Below, piece by piece: positions 33,001 to 41,403 of a stretch of DNA of 64,000 nucleotides. Under the pieces are notes generated by a model. That model saw only the letters and a program-made list of their open reading frames with translations. It searched no databases and was not told the origin of the DNA. The translations under genes and the position numbers were made by a program. Source of the DNA: a virus; IMG/VR virus record IMGVR_UViG_3300025098_003626, positions 1-64,000 of that record; one strand, written 5' to 3'. Each line of letters starts with the position of its first letter. Position 1 is the first letter of the stretch.

Positions 33001-36000
33001 TTGTTACTAAAGAACGCTGTGTGGTTGTAGTAAGTAAATGTCGAAACTTGCTCTGAAAGTGCCGCGTTGTTACAGAACAATCCGTAACCTAAATCGTTAA
33101 CCTGAGTATAGTCGTTTGCCAACATACTTCTGTTACCAGCAGTTTGAACATATATCTGTTGTGGGAATGTAGTATCAGTATAACCATTACCTTCGTTTGA
33201 AAGTTTGTTAATTAATAGTTTTGCTGTACCTGTTCCGCCATCGTATTCTGAAACAGCATCAACTTGATAACGTACACCGTTAATAAAGAACGGAGCAGGT
33301 GTCTGTGGTTTTCTAATTCTTAAACCTGTGCCTGCATCTGATTGTACATTAAGTGTATAGTTGTCGTCTTTGCTTGTAATCTTAGTTTCTAAGTTACCTG
33401 AGAAACCGTCAATATACATACCACCTCTAAAGGCTTGCTTGTTAACACTGCCTGAGAAACTACCACAAACCTGTGTGTATGGTGATTTAACTAATACTTG
33501 TCCTGCTGGATCTAGTACCTGTGCAAATCCTCCATGTCCTTGGAATGACATATTTGCTAGTCTAGTAGCATCGTTCATTAAGAACACATCCATTTGGTTG
33601 TTTAGTTTAGGTGTACTTGCAGAATTACTTGGATCAGTTAAGTAGTGATAACCATAATTTACTGTTTGTTTAATATGCCATTCACCACTTGAAATACCAC
33701 TTAGGTTTGGTAGTATATCAGTAGTTAGTGTAACGTCAAAATCACTTCCGCCATCAGCATTACTAATAAGTCCAACAGCACCACTGTCTGTATAGAACCA
33801 AGCACCATCCCATGATGTAGGTGCAATATTATCTGCTGGTGTTACAGTAATAACGCCGCCTGCTTGATTACTACCTGATATTGTAATTGCTTGTGGTGTC
33901 GCTAAGTCTGCACCTGTGTAGTCTGTAATTTTAAGATTGTCTAGTAACTTGTCTCTGTAGAAATAAGTGTTAACCCAAGGTGATTGTGAAATTCTTGGAG
34001 CTGGTCTAATTTGACAACGTCTAAAGTCTGAACCTTTAATTGAAACGTTAGCAGGGACTTTCAATGGATAATCTTCGTAGTAAATACCTGTTTCAACGTG
34101 TACAGTAATTTGTTTTTCTTTAGTTCCATTACCGTATTCTAATTCTTCACCAATTCTAAAATCTCTTGGTTCAACTAGTACAACTTCACATCTATCATAT
34201 GCTACGCCGCCTAAGTCTATGCCGCTTGTATATTTTACAATACGTCCTCTAGCACCTGATGTCTTACCAACAATAATTTTACCTGGAAGTATATCAACGT
34301 TAGTATTAATACCTTGGTCAGTACTGTCGTTACCTGCTCCGTTACCAAAGTCAATTGTGTATGTACTACCTTCAACTAGTGTGTAATTATTTCTTGCTTG
34401 GAATCCGTTTTCTAAAATATCAAGTATAATATCAAATTTAGCATTAAGAGCATCTTTAACTTGTGTGCTTACATCATTAATATTAGAATCAAACCATTGC
34501 GGAATAAGAGTTGTATAATCTGTAGGATAAAGTTTAGTACCTTCATAACCTGTACATTCAAATGTAATTGCATCAAGTACTACAACATCTCCTGCACCTA
34601 ACCCGTGTGCAGATGTAGTTGTAATAATACCTTTACCAGTTACATTGTCATAATTAAATCCGCTAATGTTATATGTATTACCGCCAAATGTAACTGTACC
34701 ACCACTTATATATGTGTGTACTACTGTAGACGTACCTACATCTACTTGGAATATGTTTGTTGCTAAATTATCTGATTCAACTGCAAATCGTTTACTCTGT
34801 GTTAACAAATCAATATTTTGTACTACACTATTAACAATAGCCTTAGCCTTTGTCATAGCCGCTCTAGTTTCTTGTCCTTGACTAATACGTGCTCTAGCAC
34901 CTGAACTTGTACTAAAGTAACGTGTAGCCGCTTGTATAGCGTTGTAGTTACTGTTTGTACCATTACCAATATCAATAATCATTCCATCGATAATAAGCCC
35001 AACGTCACGTTCACAAGTGTTGTCAACTATAGCTGGTTTCTCTGGTGCTACCAAAGAAGTAAGTCCGTTGGATATTACATCTGTAATAACACTTGTTAGT
35101 GTGCTTGCTCTGTTTGCAACATCATTAACACCTGTACCTGATTCACATGCAAGTGATGTAACAACTTGTGGTAAACTTTCTGGATATACTTTTGCTACTG
35201 TAGATCCTTCAAATGTACAAGTAACATTAATACCTGCTATTGTAACAACATCTGTTGCACTTAGTCCGTGATTACCAACTGTTGTAATACTAGCAATACC
35301 TGTTGCTTCATCGTAAGCAAATACACTTACTGGTAATACTGTAGTATCTGCTTTAGTTACTGTACCGCCGTTTACATAAGTGTTTGCGTAGCTACTTCTA
35401 CCAATATAGAATTGAAAACTGTTTGCTGATAGGTTTTGATCATCTACAACAAATGTTCCTTGTTTGGATGCATATGCTGAGTTAGATAATACATTGTTTA
35501 CAACAAGGTCTCTTGCAAATTCAATTGCCGCATTTGTTTGTGCTATTTGATCTACTGTACCTAATCCTGCAGATCCAACAGCATTTGTCATACCTGCTAA
35601 GTAACTTGAAGCCATTCTACGTGTTTCAATATTACCGCCTCTTGATAAGTCATTAATCCATGCATCAACAATATAACCTACGTCACGTTTACATTTCGCA
35701 CTACTGTAATCAAAGTTGTTCCATATACCAGCACCGCCAGCATTTCCAACATTGTGGTTAATCCAGTATGTAACTTCTTCTTGAATAAACTTTTTATTCT
35801 GTGCTAGAATTGCTTCTGCATTTGGATTTGAAACACTTGTTGAATTATATGATAGATTTGGAAATGTATCGTTTACATAATCAAGTACTGCTTTTTGAAT
35901 AAATCTTTTGTTTTCTCTTAGGTAAGTTTGTGCATGGTATGCTGATGTATTTTGTGTTGTTGGTCCTACACCAGTAACAAGCGAGATGTTCTTACCGTTA

Positions 36001-37217
36001 TTGTATGTAATTGTTTGTCTATAAGCACCTGGTTCAATTGGAGCACTTTCAATAACTTCTTCAGCTTTTAATAGTGCGGCTTTTAAACTGCCGTATGCAT
36101 AACCTAGTCCACGTCCTTCAAGTCCTACTGGAGTACGTGCTTGTGTGTCGTCACCTTGTTTAGTTACAAAGATATCTTCTGTTGAACTGTAACTATTGTT
36201 GTCGACATATAATTTTGTTGCCGCTTGTTTATCTTTAACATCACCTGTATCAATACCTGATAAGTCACCTGGATGATCATGCAAGTACAATGCACCTGTC
36301 ATATCATCACCTTGGCGTCTTACTGTTGCACTTCTTGGTAGTGTTTCATCTGTTTTGTAGAAGCCGTAATATGAATCATCGTATGCTGTGTCTCTTACAA
36401 CATCAACACCCGATACTGATGTTTGTGTACCTAGTGCAATGTTTATCTTAACACGAGTAGTATCGTTATTGTTTTGTGCTTCTGCTTTAGATGCATGTAG
36501 ACTTAGTTGATCTTCGTTTACCCATCTTACATAGTAATCTGTATTAGTTGTTAAACCGTTTGGTGCTGAACCTGTAGTTGAGTATTTCCATTTGGTTCCG
36601 TTAATACTCCAGTCAAACCCGTGATCACTAACTACAATATTACCTGCTCTATATTCTGCAATAGTTTTTGTATATTCGTTTGCGTTTGCAGGTTCTGCTC
36701 TAGCATAAACAGGCTTGGTTGGTTCAAATGTTGTGTTTGGTGCATAGTATTGATCTTGGAATTTTTTATCTGTAACAATATCATTAATTGTAATAGCACT
36801 ACCATGTGTAGTATTAAATTCTGCAATAGCTTGAGGTGATGTAGCAATTTTACCAATTGGATAAACTTGGTTACCGCTTAAAGGTCCACCTAGTATCGGA
36901 CTTGTATCAGCGTTAATATTAGCACCTGTGTTAGTAATTGTAATATTAGTTGCACTTGAGTTGTCAATACTAATACCTGTTCCTGCCGAAAGCGTTTTAG
37001 CTAGGATTTCAGTACCTGTTGTATTACCAATTAATACGCCGCCTGGTGTAATGCCTGCTGGTGTGTCATTGAGTGCTGTGAAACTAATTGTTCCGCCTTG
37101 CCCAAATACAGCATATAGTTCTGTGAAGTTCTCATTTGCTTTACGGAACGCTTCACGTATACTATCACCTGTACCGTCGTTACCTTCTACACCTAAATAA
37201 ATATCTTGTTTTGCCAT
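30015..37217 (-). CDS. Giant tail-fibre protein, 2400 residues, with autocleavage-type C-terminus
   Basis: The N-terminus carries the NDGTGD..REAFRKANENFTEL module. The long middle includes repeated helical segments around CKRDVGYIVDAWINDL and CERDVGLIIDGMI, and a beta-helix-like region with FRRCQIRPAPRIS and FSGNLETKI. The C-terminal 120 residues (YADLAENYLADAEYEAGTVL ... GYGMVQNDPLVGTVIGKA) match the peptidase G2/intramolecular-chaperone autoprocessing domain common on marine phage fibres. It is likely the main host-binding fibre or tailspike. No frameshift is seen over 7.2 kb. Confidence 0.85.
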   Translation of the reverse strand: MAKQDIYLGVEGNDGTGDSIREAFRKANENFTELYAVFGQGGTISFTALNDTPAGITPGGVLIGNTTGTEILAKTLSAGTGISIDNSSATNITITNTGANINADTSPILGGPLSGNQVYPIGKIATSPQAIAEFNTTHGSAITINDIVTDKKFQDQYYAPNTTFEPTKPVYARAEPANANEYTKTIAEYRAGNIVVSDHGFDWSINGTKWKYSTTGSAPNGLTTNTDYYVRWVNEDQLSLHASKAEAQNNNDTTRVKINIALGTQTSVSGVDVVRDTAYDDSYYGFYKTDETLPRSATVRRQGDDMTGALYLHDHPGDLSGIDTGDVKDKQAATKLYVDNNSYSSTEDIFVTKQGDDTQARTPVGLEGRGLGYAYGSLKAALLKAEEVIESAPIEPGAYRQTITYNNGKNISLVTGVGPTTQNTSAYHAQTYLRENKRFIQKAVLDYVNDTFPNLSYNSTSVSNPNAEAILAQNKKFIQEEVTYWINHNVGNAGGAGIWNNFDYSSAKCKRDVGYIVDAWINDLSRGGNIETRRMASSYLAGMTNAVGSAGLGTVDQIAQTNAAIEFARDLVVNNVLSNSAYASKQGTFVVDDQNLSANSFQFYIGRSSYANTYVNGGTVTKADTTVLPVSVFAYDEATGIASITTVGNHGLSATDVVTIAGINVTCTFEGSTVAKVYPESLPQVVTSLACESGTGVNDVANRASTLTSVITDVISNGLTSLVAPEKPAIVDNTCERDVGLIIDGMIIDIGNGTNSNYNAIQAATRYFSTSSGARARISQGQETRAAMTKAKAIVNSVVQNIDLLTQSKRFAVESDNLATNIFQVDVGTSTVVHTYISGGTVTFGGNTYNISGFNYDNVTGKGIITTTSAHGLGAGDVVVLDAITFECTGYEGTKLYPTDYTTLIPQWFDSNINDVSTQVKDALNAKFDIILDILENGFQARNNYTLVEGSTYTIDFGNGAGNDSTDQGINTNVDILPGKIIVGKTSGARGRIVKYTSGIDLGGVAYDRCEVVLVEPRDFRIGEELEYGNGTKEKQITVHVETGIYYEDYPLKVPANVSIKGSDFRRCQIRPAPRISQSPWVNTYFYRDKLLDNLKITDYTGADLATPQAITISGSNQAGGVITVTPADNIAPTSWDGAWFYTDSGAVGLISNADGGSDFDVTLTTDILPNLSGISSGEWHIKQTVNYGYHYLTDPSNSASTPKLNNQMDVFLMNDATRLANMSFQGHGGFAQVLDPAGQVLVKSPYTQVCGSFSGSVNKQAFRGGMYIDGFSGNLETKITSKDDNYTLNVQSDAGTGLRIRKPQTPAPFFINGVRYQVDAVSEYDGGTGTAKLLINKLSNEGNGYTDTTFPQQIYVQTAGNRSMLANDYTQVNDLGYGLFCNNAALSEQVSTFTYYNHTAFFSNNGSEIRALNCSNANGNFGLVAAGSDPNETVDTITTLRNMQQPAKVFNDETNVYGFGTFAHTAGSFSIFVYDCDYMPYPNSLVDIYTTTGVTTYEVTATSIVTVPTSNIGGYTGATGPTGRKGANRPIYRLSVSGSTGLETAITGAHNPTASNDTSAYAVIRMNKNHLLDDLSGVTATRPSTALIYAENPSQVYRTISFNNQDADGTSLASDRFQVVMDSAFSHLNLTLRNTEAALNTYAGTGTTMGATAGDVVLAIEKLTSTQQARIDNNDMLFSFAGKTHIVANYTDRGSYATVELNDLAASNINSNNGLYTGSGIAADVRFSPAATRTIPLSLQDNEAGTITVGISTLRANGHDFDKIGTGGFNTTNYPSIIYGEPTISANQDAEVNERGKGRVFFASTDQDGFFRVGKFFSVDQGTGTVTFAASIAISNLDGLGFRQGVRIQEFSNDDTMADGDPAAVPTEFATEKFIEKRLHFDRDGVIIATGTIGPGAIARDGTTSITGDINAGSNKIYNHSDPTNPQDVTTKSYVDARTPFDTEAIGADIGNRVNNDILMFHGGLYDNHTVTGDVVFTSNGSNVATAAISSEVIVNGDVSPTAGILQSKLAMQAATTRADATGIAQSDLGLSAFDADDFTVTDGWVTLKASSVDFADLPDIAQNTVFARSATGTGDASAVTFADIVETGGSFTTTGVADRIVKTGADGSIDGQKFKLDNYDILDQTNLTMTMKTPGGATVFDTVGTVPSNTTTTLPGSLQIGSTSVTASFFQQNSSYGDPSDATQNSSRIASDWMYSSFIEAPGEKSTSSTGIGIGAGTGFSSAGEVAIVANNNTAAVVFKQAAMTPATNGGYDIGTGSLSFGTFYGTATAAQYADLAENYLADAEYEAGTVLVFGGENEITTTMYKGDRKVAGVVSTNPAHLMNSDLHGDYVTALALQGRVPCKVIGVVEKGDIIVSSAIPGYGMVQNDPLVGTVIGKAVGTKDGDEPGFVEVVVGRV

Positions 37218-37220
37218 CTT

Positions 37221-37544
37221 TTAAAATCCTACGCTTTCACCGCAACCACAGCTACTTGTGCTTGCAGGGTTTCTAATATCAAAGTATGAACCGAATAGTT
37301 CTTTTTTGTAGTCTATAGTAGACCCTAATAGGTACATTACACTCATACTATCTATAATAAACTTACCATTTAGTAAGTCTATAACTTCATCGCCTTCTTC
37401 TGCACCATCTGTCATTACCCAATCATACTTAAATCCTGCACATCCACCACCTTGCATTTGTAGTTTAATTGCTGTTTTGTCGTTATCTTTGAGTAAATGT
37501 GTCATTTGTTCTTTAGCTGAATCAGTTAAAAATACTACGCTCAT
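37221..37544 (-). CDS. iscA: A-type iron-sulfur carrier (IscA/ErpA-like)
   Basis: The 107-residue protein contains the HesB/IscA fold with GGGCAGFKYDW (first Cys) and the C-terminal SSCGCGESVGF (CxC pair), the three conserved Cys of A-type carriers. It binds and hands over Fe-S clusters in the cytoplasm. It is transcribed from a CATAAATA late octamer together with the giant fibre gene (3-base gap), an odd pairing. The phage also encodes IscU (49.6 kb) and a ferredoxin. Confidence 0.93.
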   Translation of the reverse strand: MSVVFLTDSAKEQMTHLLKDNDKTAIKLQMQGGGCAGFKYDWVMTDGAEEGDEVIDLLNGKFIIDSMSVMYLLGSTIDYKKELFGSYFDIRNPASTSSCGCGESVGF

Positions 37545-37559
37545 GTCCTTCTCCTATTG

Positions 37560-37567
37560 TATTTATG
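37560..37567 (-). promoter_or_regulatory. Late promoter octamer CATAAATA for iscA and fibres
   Basis: CATAAATA on the minus strand lies 15 bases before the iscA ATG, with a GGAGAAGG site between. It is probably the main late promoter for iscA and the fibre operon. Confidence 0.65.
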
Positions 37568-37590
37568 CAATGCTTTATAATCCGAATGTA

Positions 37591-37598
37591 AATAAATA
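37591..37598 (+). promoter_or_regulatory. Late promoter octamer AATAAATA, divergent
   Basis: AATAAATA on the plus strand ends exactly 5 bases before the ATG at 37604, so the mRNA is probably leaderless. It diverges from the iscA promoter. Confidence 0.55.
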
Positions 37599-37603
37599 CA
37601 ATT

Positions 37604-37891
37604 ATGTTCAAAAGAATTGAAAAAGAAGTGCGTTTTTACGTTCGTAAAAGTAAGACTGGAAAAAGTCATACATACAAACGCATACGTAGTTATGCTCTAT
37701 TCCAATGTGACGAGTGTAAAGAAGACTTTAAGAGAGAAAAGGGCAAAGTAGACCCAAAGCGTTTAGATAACTTCTATGTCCACGTTTGCCCAGATTGTGA
37801 TCCTAAGCGTTTTGCTCAACGTAAAGGTGTTGAACAGCGTAAGATATTAAACTTACCTGCAGGATCTAATATAAGGATTGACGAAATTTAG
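37604..37891 (+). CDS. Small zinc-finger-type protein
   Basis: The 95-residue basic protein has two CxxC pairs, CDECKEDF and CPDCDPKRF, separated by about 28 residues, forming a likely zinc ribbon. The N-terminus is very basic (KRIEKEVRFYVRKSKTGK). It is an isolated plus-strand gene between minus-strand late genes, with no Shine-Dalgarno and a late octamer abutting the start. It is a putative nucleic-acid-binding protein; the exact family is not recognised. It ends overlapping the convergent small membrane gene by 4 bases. Confidence 0.65.
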   Translation: MFKRIEKEVRFYVRKSKTGKSHTYKRIRSYALFQCDECKEDFKREKGKVDPKRLDNFYVHVCPDCDPKRFAQRKGVEQRKILNLPAGSNIRIDEI

Positions 37892-38052
37892 TCTTCTTTT
37901 TTCCAAATAGTCCATGCACCGTATGCAATAGCCGCATAAGCCGCTAGTTTTGCAAATGGTCCTGCAATAAGGACTACTAGTCCTACTGCGATAAGAGCCG
38001 CTCCATCTAGTGATGTACGCTCTTCGATTCTTGCTTTAATCCAATTTTTCAT
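37888..38052 (-). CDS. Small membrane protein, 54 residues
   Basis: The ORF has a strong TAGGAGG site, a basic N-terminus (MKNWIKARIEERTS) and two Ala-rich hydrophobic segments (about 17-33 and 36-49) ending in WKKED. Similar short proteins occur in marine T4-like phages. It follows the 68-residue gene by 2 bases. The function is unknown. Confidence 0.65.
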   Translation of the reverse strand: MKNWIKARIEERTSLDGAALIAVGLVVLIAGPFAKLAAYAAIAYGAWTIWKKED

Positions 38053-38054
38053 AA

Positions 38055-38261
38055 TTATCCTCCTAAGATTTCTGTATGTTTGATAGAAGCAAAAGGTATA
38101 GGTTGACCGTTTTCGTCAACTACCATTTCGCCGTTTACTGATCCACATAGCATTTTACCTTTAGCACCATAATACATTGACGGTTTAATTTCTACGCCGT
38201 TAATAGCTCGTTTATAGTTTTTTGGTTTTTGTTTGCCTGCTGGTCCTCTTTGTCCTGCCAT
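38055..38261 (-). CDS. Small hypothetical protein, 68 residues
   Basis: A small basic protein with a beta-rich core (VEIKPSMYYGAKGKMLCGS) and no membrane segment. It overlaps the 3' end of uvdE by 70 bases in another frame, and a perfect TATAAATA late octamer 18 bases upstream supports separate late expression. I recall relatives in marine phages but no function. Confidence 0.6.
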   Translation of the reverse strand: MAGQRGPAGKQKPKNYKRAINGVEIKPSMYYGAKGKMLCGSVNGEMVVDENGQPIPFASIKHTEILGG

Positions 38262-39331
38262 ATATCTCCTTTGGTTAAGTATTTATATAGTGCAATACTG
38301 GCTAGGTTTTTGCATTTAGACTCGCACATAATATCTGCATAGTCTAAAAACTGTAAGGCCCAATCGTTAACTACATTGTTAGGATAGTAGTCACTGTGGG
38401 CTCGTAATTTTGCTTTCTTGTATCCTGCTTCTAGTAGTGCAGGCATGTTGGGTTTTGTGTTGTGTGCAAAGTCTGCAGGCAATGCTTCGTTGCGACTGTA
38501 TGAATAATGTATTGTAGGTCGCACACCACGCCAGCTGTCTATTACGCGAGCAAATCTATCGTCGGTGGGCAGTATGTATTCACCTTCACGGCACCAGTGA
38601 TGGTGTATGTCAAGAACCAATGCACATGTGTCGACGAGCTCGAGTGAGTGTTCGAGTCCCCATTTGTTTTCGTCGTTCTCGATCGTGATACAGTTTCTCG
38701 CCTCCGGAGAAAGTCTGTTGTTGACTGCGTGTTTGATACCGGCTGGACCTTGCCTACCGGATATATGGACGTTGCATTTAAAGTCTTGGAAGGTACGCCC
38801 GTATCCCATCCACCTGATGACATCGGTGTGATATTCAAATTCTTCTATGCTCCTCTCAACTATTTCTTCGTTGTCGCTCGCAAGTACAGTAAATTGGCCT
38901 GGGTGCATCGATAGTCGGACATCGAGGGCTCTTGCTCTCTTACCGACGTTTGCAAAGTTACTTTCACAGTAGGCACGTACATCGGGCTTCTGCCAAAAGT
39001 AAGACCAATCTGCTTGCGTATATACTGGTAACACATCGCTACCCAGTCTAAGCATACGTAGTTCATTTGGTAATCCTCCTACATAGGTAATAAGATTCAT
39101 ATACGATTGTATATTGTGAACCATGATATCCCACAACCGTTGTTCGGCAACTTCACGTGTTTGTCTGTTAAGCCACTGTACTGTTGTGCTACGTGTATTT
39201 AGTGGTCGTTGAATTTCTTCTAGTAGTTTCTTTTTTTGTTCTTGGTCTGGATGCATATACTTGCAAGCAAAGCCGATACGTTGCTGTTGTGATTTCACAT
39301 AGTCTCCTGCTGTTGTAAATTTAAGATCCAT
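38192..39331 (-). CDS. UV-damage endonuclease UvdE-like
   Basis: The 379-residue TIM-barrel protein has the UvdE family pattern: RIGFACKYMH at the N-terminus, LSMHPGQFTVLAS, ENDENKWGLE (metal-binding Glu), LVLDIHHHWC and KLRAHSDYYPN. UvdE nicks 5' to UV photoproducts and starts an alternative excision repair, useful for a surface-ocean phage. The middle of the gene (about 38580-38900) is clearly richer in G+C than its surroundings, suggesting mosaic origin. A perfect consensus sigma70 promoter lies upstream inside the preceding gene. Confidence 0.9.
   Translation of the reverse strand: MDLKFTTAGDYVKSQQQRIGFACKYMHPDQEQKKKLLEEIQRPLNTRSTTVQWLNRQTREVAEQRLWDIMVHNIQSYMNLITYVGGLPNELRMLRLGSDVLPVYTQADWSYFWQKPDVRAYCESNFANVGKRARALDVRLSMHPGQFTVLASDNEEIVERSIEEFEYHTDVIRWMGYGRTFQDFKCNVHISGRQGPAGIKHAVNNRLSPEARNCITIENDENKWGLEHSLELVDTCALVLDIHHHWCREGEYILPTDDRFARVIDSWRGVRPTIHYSYSRNEALPADFAHNTKPNMPALLEAGYKKAKLRAHSDYYPNNVVNDWALQFLDYADIMCESKCKNLASIALYKYLTKGDIWQDKEDQQANKNQKTINELLTA
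38280..38287 (-). promoter_or_regulatory. Late promoter octamer TATAAATA
   Basis: A perfect TATAAATA on the minus strand, inside the uvdE 3' end, lies 18 bases before the 68-residue gene, with AAGGAGA between as ribosome site. Confidence 0.65.
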
Positions 39332-39347
39332 AAGTTACCATTTTCTG

Positions 39348-40040
39348 TTATACATACGTTTTTAATATGTCCCAAGTTTCGTTATAATCCTTTACATTAT
39401 AGCATGTTCCCATATCGTTGTCAAGTATTATTTTCTTCAAAGGATAGTCGTTTCCTGCAGGATCCATACGATCACCAAAGAACACAAGTTCTTCGTCATC
39501 TATAAACTTAATTACTTGACTTTTATCTGATCCTTTTGGACCAATATCAATTCCTGTTTCACCACCTGCCATAGCAACAAGCTCAGGGAAGCGGAAGTTA
39601 AACTGTGCTACAATGTGTAGACGTTCTAAATTGTTTTCATCCCAATCAACATACTGTTTACGTTCATCCATTGTTGCATTACGTCCTACAACACTAAAGT
39701 TTATCATGCCAGGACGTTCTTCAATATGTTTACCTGTACGTAAATTAAAGTCACTTTGTTCTAATTTTTCTTCTAACCAATTTCTTGCTGTTACAGGTAA
39801 CGTCCAGTCATTAGTATGCGTCTGCCTGCCATAAAAATTTACATCATTCCCATTACAATTAAAACTATACTTTGCACCAACAAACATATCTAAACCAACT
39901 TGTTCGATAGTTTTATCTCTATCACTTCCTGTTACAAAACAGTAGTTCTGTATATTTTCTTGGAACCACCATTTAAAAACATTATTAATTTCTCTACGGC
40001 TTGGAGTAAGTGTGCCGTCTACATCAAATACAAACATCAT
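39348..40040 (-). CDS. Phosphomannomutase-like HAD protein
   Basis: The product has 230 residues from the ATG at 40040, which sits 8 bases after GGAG and overlaps the upstream stop. MMFVFDVDGTLTPSRREI is HAD motif I; CFVTGSDRDKTIEQVG, ERPGMINFSVVGRNA, GGETGIDIGPKGSDKS and VFFGDRMDPAGNDY follow the eukaryotic-type PMM (HAD-IIB) order closely. PMM converts mannose-6-P and mannose-1-P. It lies next to a glycosyltransferase-like gene, so phage-directed sugar metabolism or surface glycan change is plausible. It could also be a plain sugar phosphatase. Confidence 0.85.
   Translation of the reverse strand: MMFVFDVDGTLTPSRREINNVFKWWFQENIQNYCFVTGSDRDKTIEQVGLDMFVGAKYSFNCNGNDVNFYGRQTHTNDWTLPVTARNWLEEKLEQSDFNLRTGKHIEERPGMINFSVVGRNATMDERKQYVDWDENNLERLHIVAQFNFRFPELVAMAGGETGIDIGPKGSDKSQVIKFIDDEELVFFGDRMDPAGNDYPLKKIILDNDMGTCYNVKDYNETWDILKTYV
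39396..39424 (-). promoter_or_regulatory. Consensus sigma70 promoter for uvdE
   Basis: On the minus strand: TTGACA, 17-base spacer, TATAAT, a full consensus match. It lies inside the 3' end of the phosphomannomutase-like gene, 65 bases before uvdE. Confidence 0.75.
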
Positions 40041-40942
40041 TTCCAATTCTCCTTTACCCAATTATCTTCGCATTGGTGTGGGTGTGGTTCACCATGGAAT
40101 ACTGCTACACATGTCTTTGGTAGTACTTTAGGATCTTTCTTTTCTCTAAAGTTACGAGGTTGATTGTGTAATTTAACTAAATCGTTTCTATCACGCATTT
40201 CCCATTTGTAACTTAGAATCCATTCGTCTGGCCAAAATGCCCAGTCCTTTCTATTAGGTCCTACTTCAGCAAAAATCCAATCTTGGTCTCCGTGGAATCT
40301 ACGCATATTCATTGCATGATCTTTCATGAAGTTGTCAAATACATATCCCATTGAACATGATTTTAGTCTAAAGATACTGCTGTTCATTCTGCTCCAATCA
40401 GATCGTAATGAACGATTGAAGTCACGTATAATACAAAACTTATCAGGTTGATGTGTAAACAACTTATCAATATTTGCATTAATAACAATATCTAAATCCA
40501 TGTACAGTAAAGTACCATCAAGAGGAAAATTCTTGTCAAAGAACATAGGCTTGTACCACCAACCTGACACACCAATCTCCTTTAGTGTAATGGTTTTGAT
40601 ATTTGCATCAATACCACGTAGGTCGTCTGTAAAGCAAACAAATTCAAAAGGCACTGTTAAATGTCTTTTGCACATGTTGTGAAGTTTATTGACATACTCT
40701 GATGAGTACTTACTGCCATGTTTTAAACAAACTACATAATTTTTAGTATCTTGATTATGTACTTCGATAGTAGAGCTTACCGTTGGCTCTTGCGGAGGTA
40801 TTACGGCCTCAACCGGGGGACTGCTTTTTGCTAATTTTTCTTGTGCTTTCTCAGCTCGTCGTTGATCTTTTTCAGCTCTCCTAGCCGCACGAACAATATT
40901 CCATTGTGCTTTAGTGTACTGACTTTTATCAACCTTGGCCAA
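40037..40942 (-). CDS. Glycosyltransferase-like protein
   Basis: The product has 301 residues from a TTG start at 40942 (MAKVDKSQYTKAQWN). The first about 65 residues are a charged helical and Pro-rich linker. The catalytic-like part has YVVCLKHGSKYSSEYVNKL, FVCFTDD, WWYKPMFF and YMDLDIVIN (a DxD metal motif), then FHGDQDWIF, as in GT-A/GT8-like enzymes. Acceptor and donor are unknown. It overlaps the phosphomannomutase-like gene, supporting a shared sugar role. Confidence 0.78.
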   Translation of the reverse strand: MAKVDKSQYTKAQWNIVRAARRAEKDQRRAEKAQEKLAKSSPPVEAVIPPQEPTVSSTIEVHNQDTKNYVVCLKHGSKYSSEYVNKLHNMCKRHLTVPFEFVCFTDDLRGIDANIKTITLKEIGVSGWWYKPMFFDKNFPLDGTLLYMDLDIVINANIDKLFTHQPDKFCIIRDFNRSLRSDWSRMNSSIFRLKSCSMGYVFDNFMKDHAMNMRRFHGDQDWIFAEVGPNRKDWAFWPDEWILSYKWEMRDRNDLVKLHNQPRNFREKKDPKVLPKTCVAVFHGEPHPHQCEDNWVKENWK

Positions 40943-40944
40943 TT

Positions 40945-41394
40945 TTATGCCTCGTATATTGCCGAGTTAGCGCCGTGTTCTGCACATTCAACTCTTACAA
41001 CATAACAACGGTTATCACTTTGTTCTCTAATTAGTTTGTCTGCAAAGTTAAAAGCATGTTCTGCAAACTTCTCTGCACCAACACCATCAAAGACTCTAAT
41101 CTCTGCAAGGTCAAGTGCTTCAAGTTGCTCCATTACATCCATGTGCGGATCTTTTTTGTCAACTGCTACTTTATGATCAAAGTTATCTTCAAGCCATGCT
41201 TTGATTTGTTTTAGTCCACCAAAGTCTACTGCCCAGTTCTTGTTATCTAATTCATCACATCCAAAAGTAAATGTAAATGCTAGACTGTAACCATGTAACA
41301 AATGACAGTGTGAATGACCTGCGTTTGGTTGTCTAAAGACGGCACTCAACCCAATGTTGTGTCCGTAATGTTTTGTGCTATAATGTTTTCCCAT
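40945..41394 (-). CDS. QueD/6-pyruvoyl-tetrahydropterin-synthase-like protein
   Basis: The 149-residue protein has SHCHLLHGYS, VDFGGLKQIKAWLEDNFDHK and VECAEHGANSAIYE, aligning with the catalytic Cys, the DF..LK motif, the catalytic His and the substrate-binding Glu of QueD. Two of the usual zinc His positions appear as Phe and Tyr, as I recall for an alphaproteobacterial/cyanophage subgroup. QueD makes 6-carboxytetrahydropterin on the preQ0/queuosine path. Other pathway genes are not in the window. It has its own sigma70-type promoter and a short structured leader. Confidence 0.82.
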   Translation of the reverse strand: MGKHYSTKHYGHNIGLSAVFRQPNAGHSHCHLLHGYSLAFTFTFGCDELDNKNWAVDFGGLKQIKAWLEDNFDHKVAVDKKDPHMDVMEQLEALDLAEIRVFDGVGAEKFAEHAFNFADKLIREQSDNRCYVVRVECAEHGANSAIYEA

Positions 41395-41403
41395 TATGTT
41401 CTC

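Noticed and set aside
36632-36856. 74-codon minus-strand frame inside the giant fibre gene
   Set aside because: It lies wholly inside the 2400-residue fibre frame, is low-complexity and has no start signal.
38542-38838. 98-codon frame within uvdE
   Set aside because: It is an out-of-frame shadow favoured by the GC-rich patch; the UvdE frame has all family motifs.
40945-41394. Loss of QueD activity from two missing zinc His residues
   Set aside because: As I recall, Phe and Tyr at these positions are typical of a related alphaproteobacterial/phage subgroup, so they are not evidence of decay.
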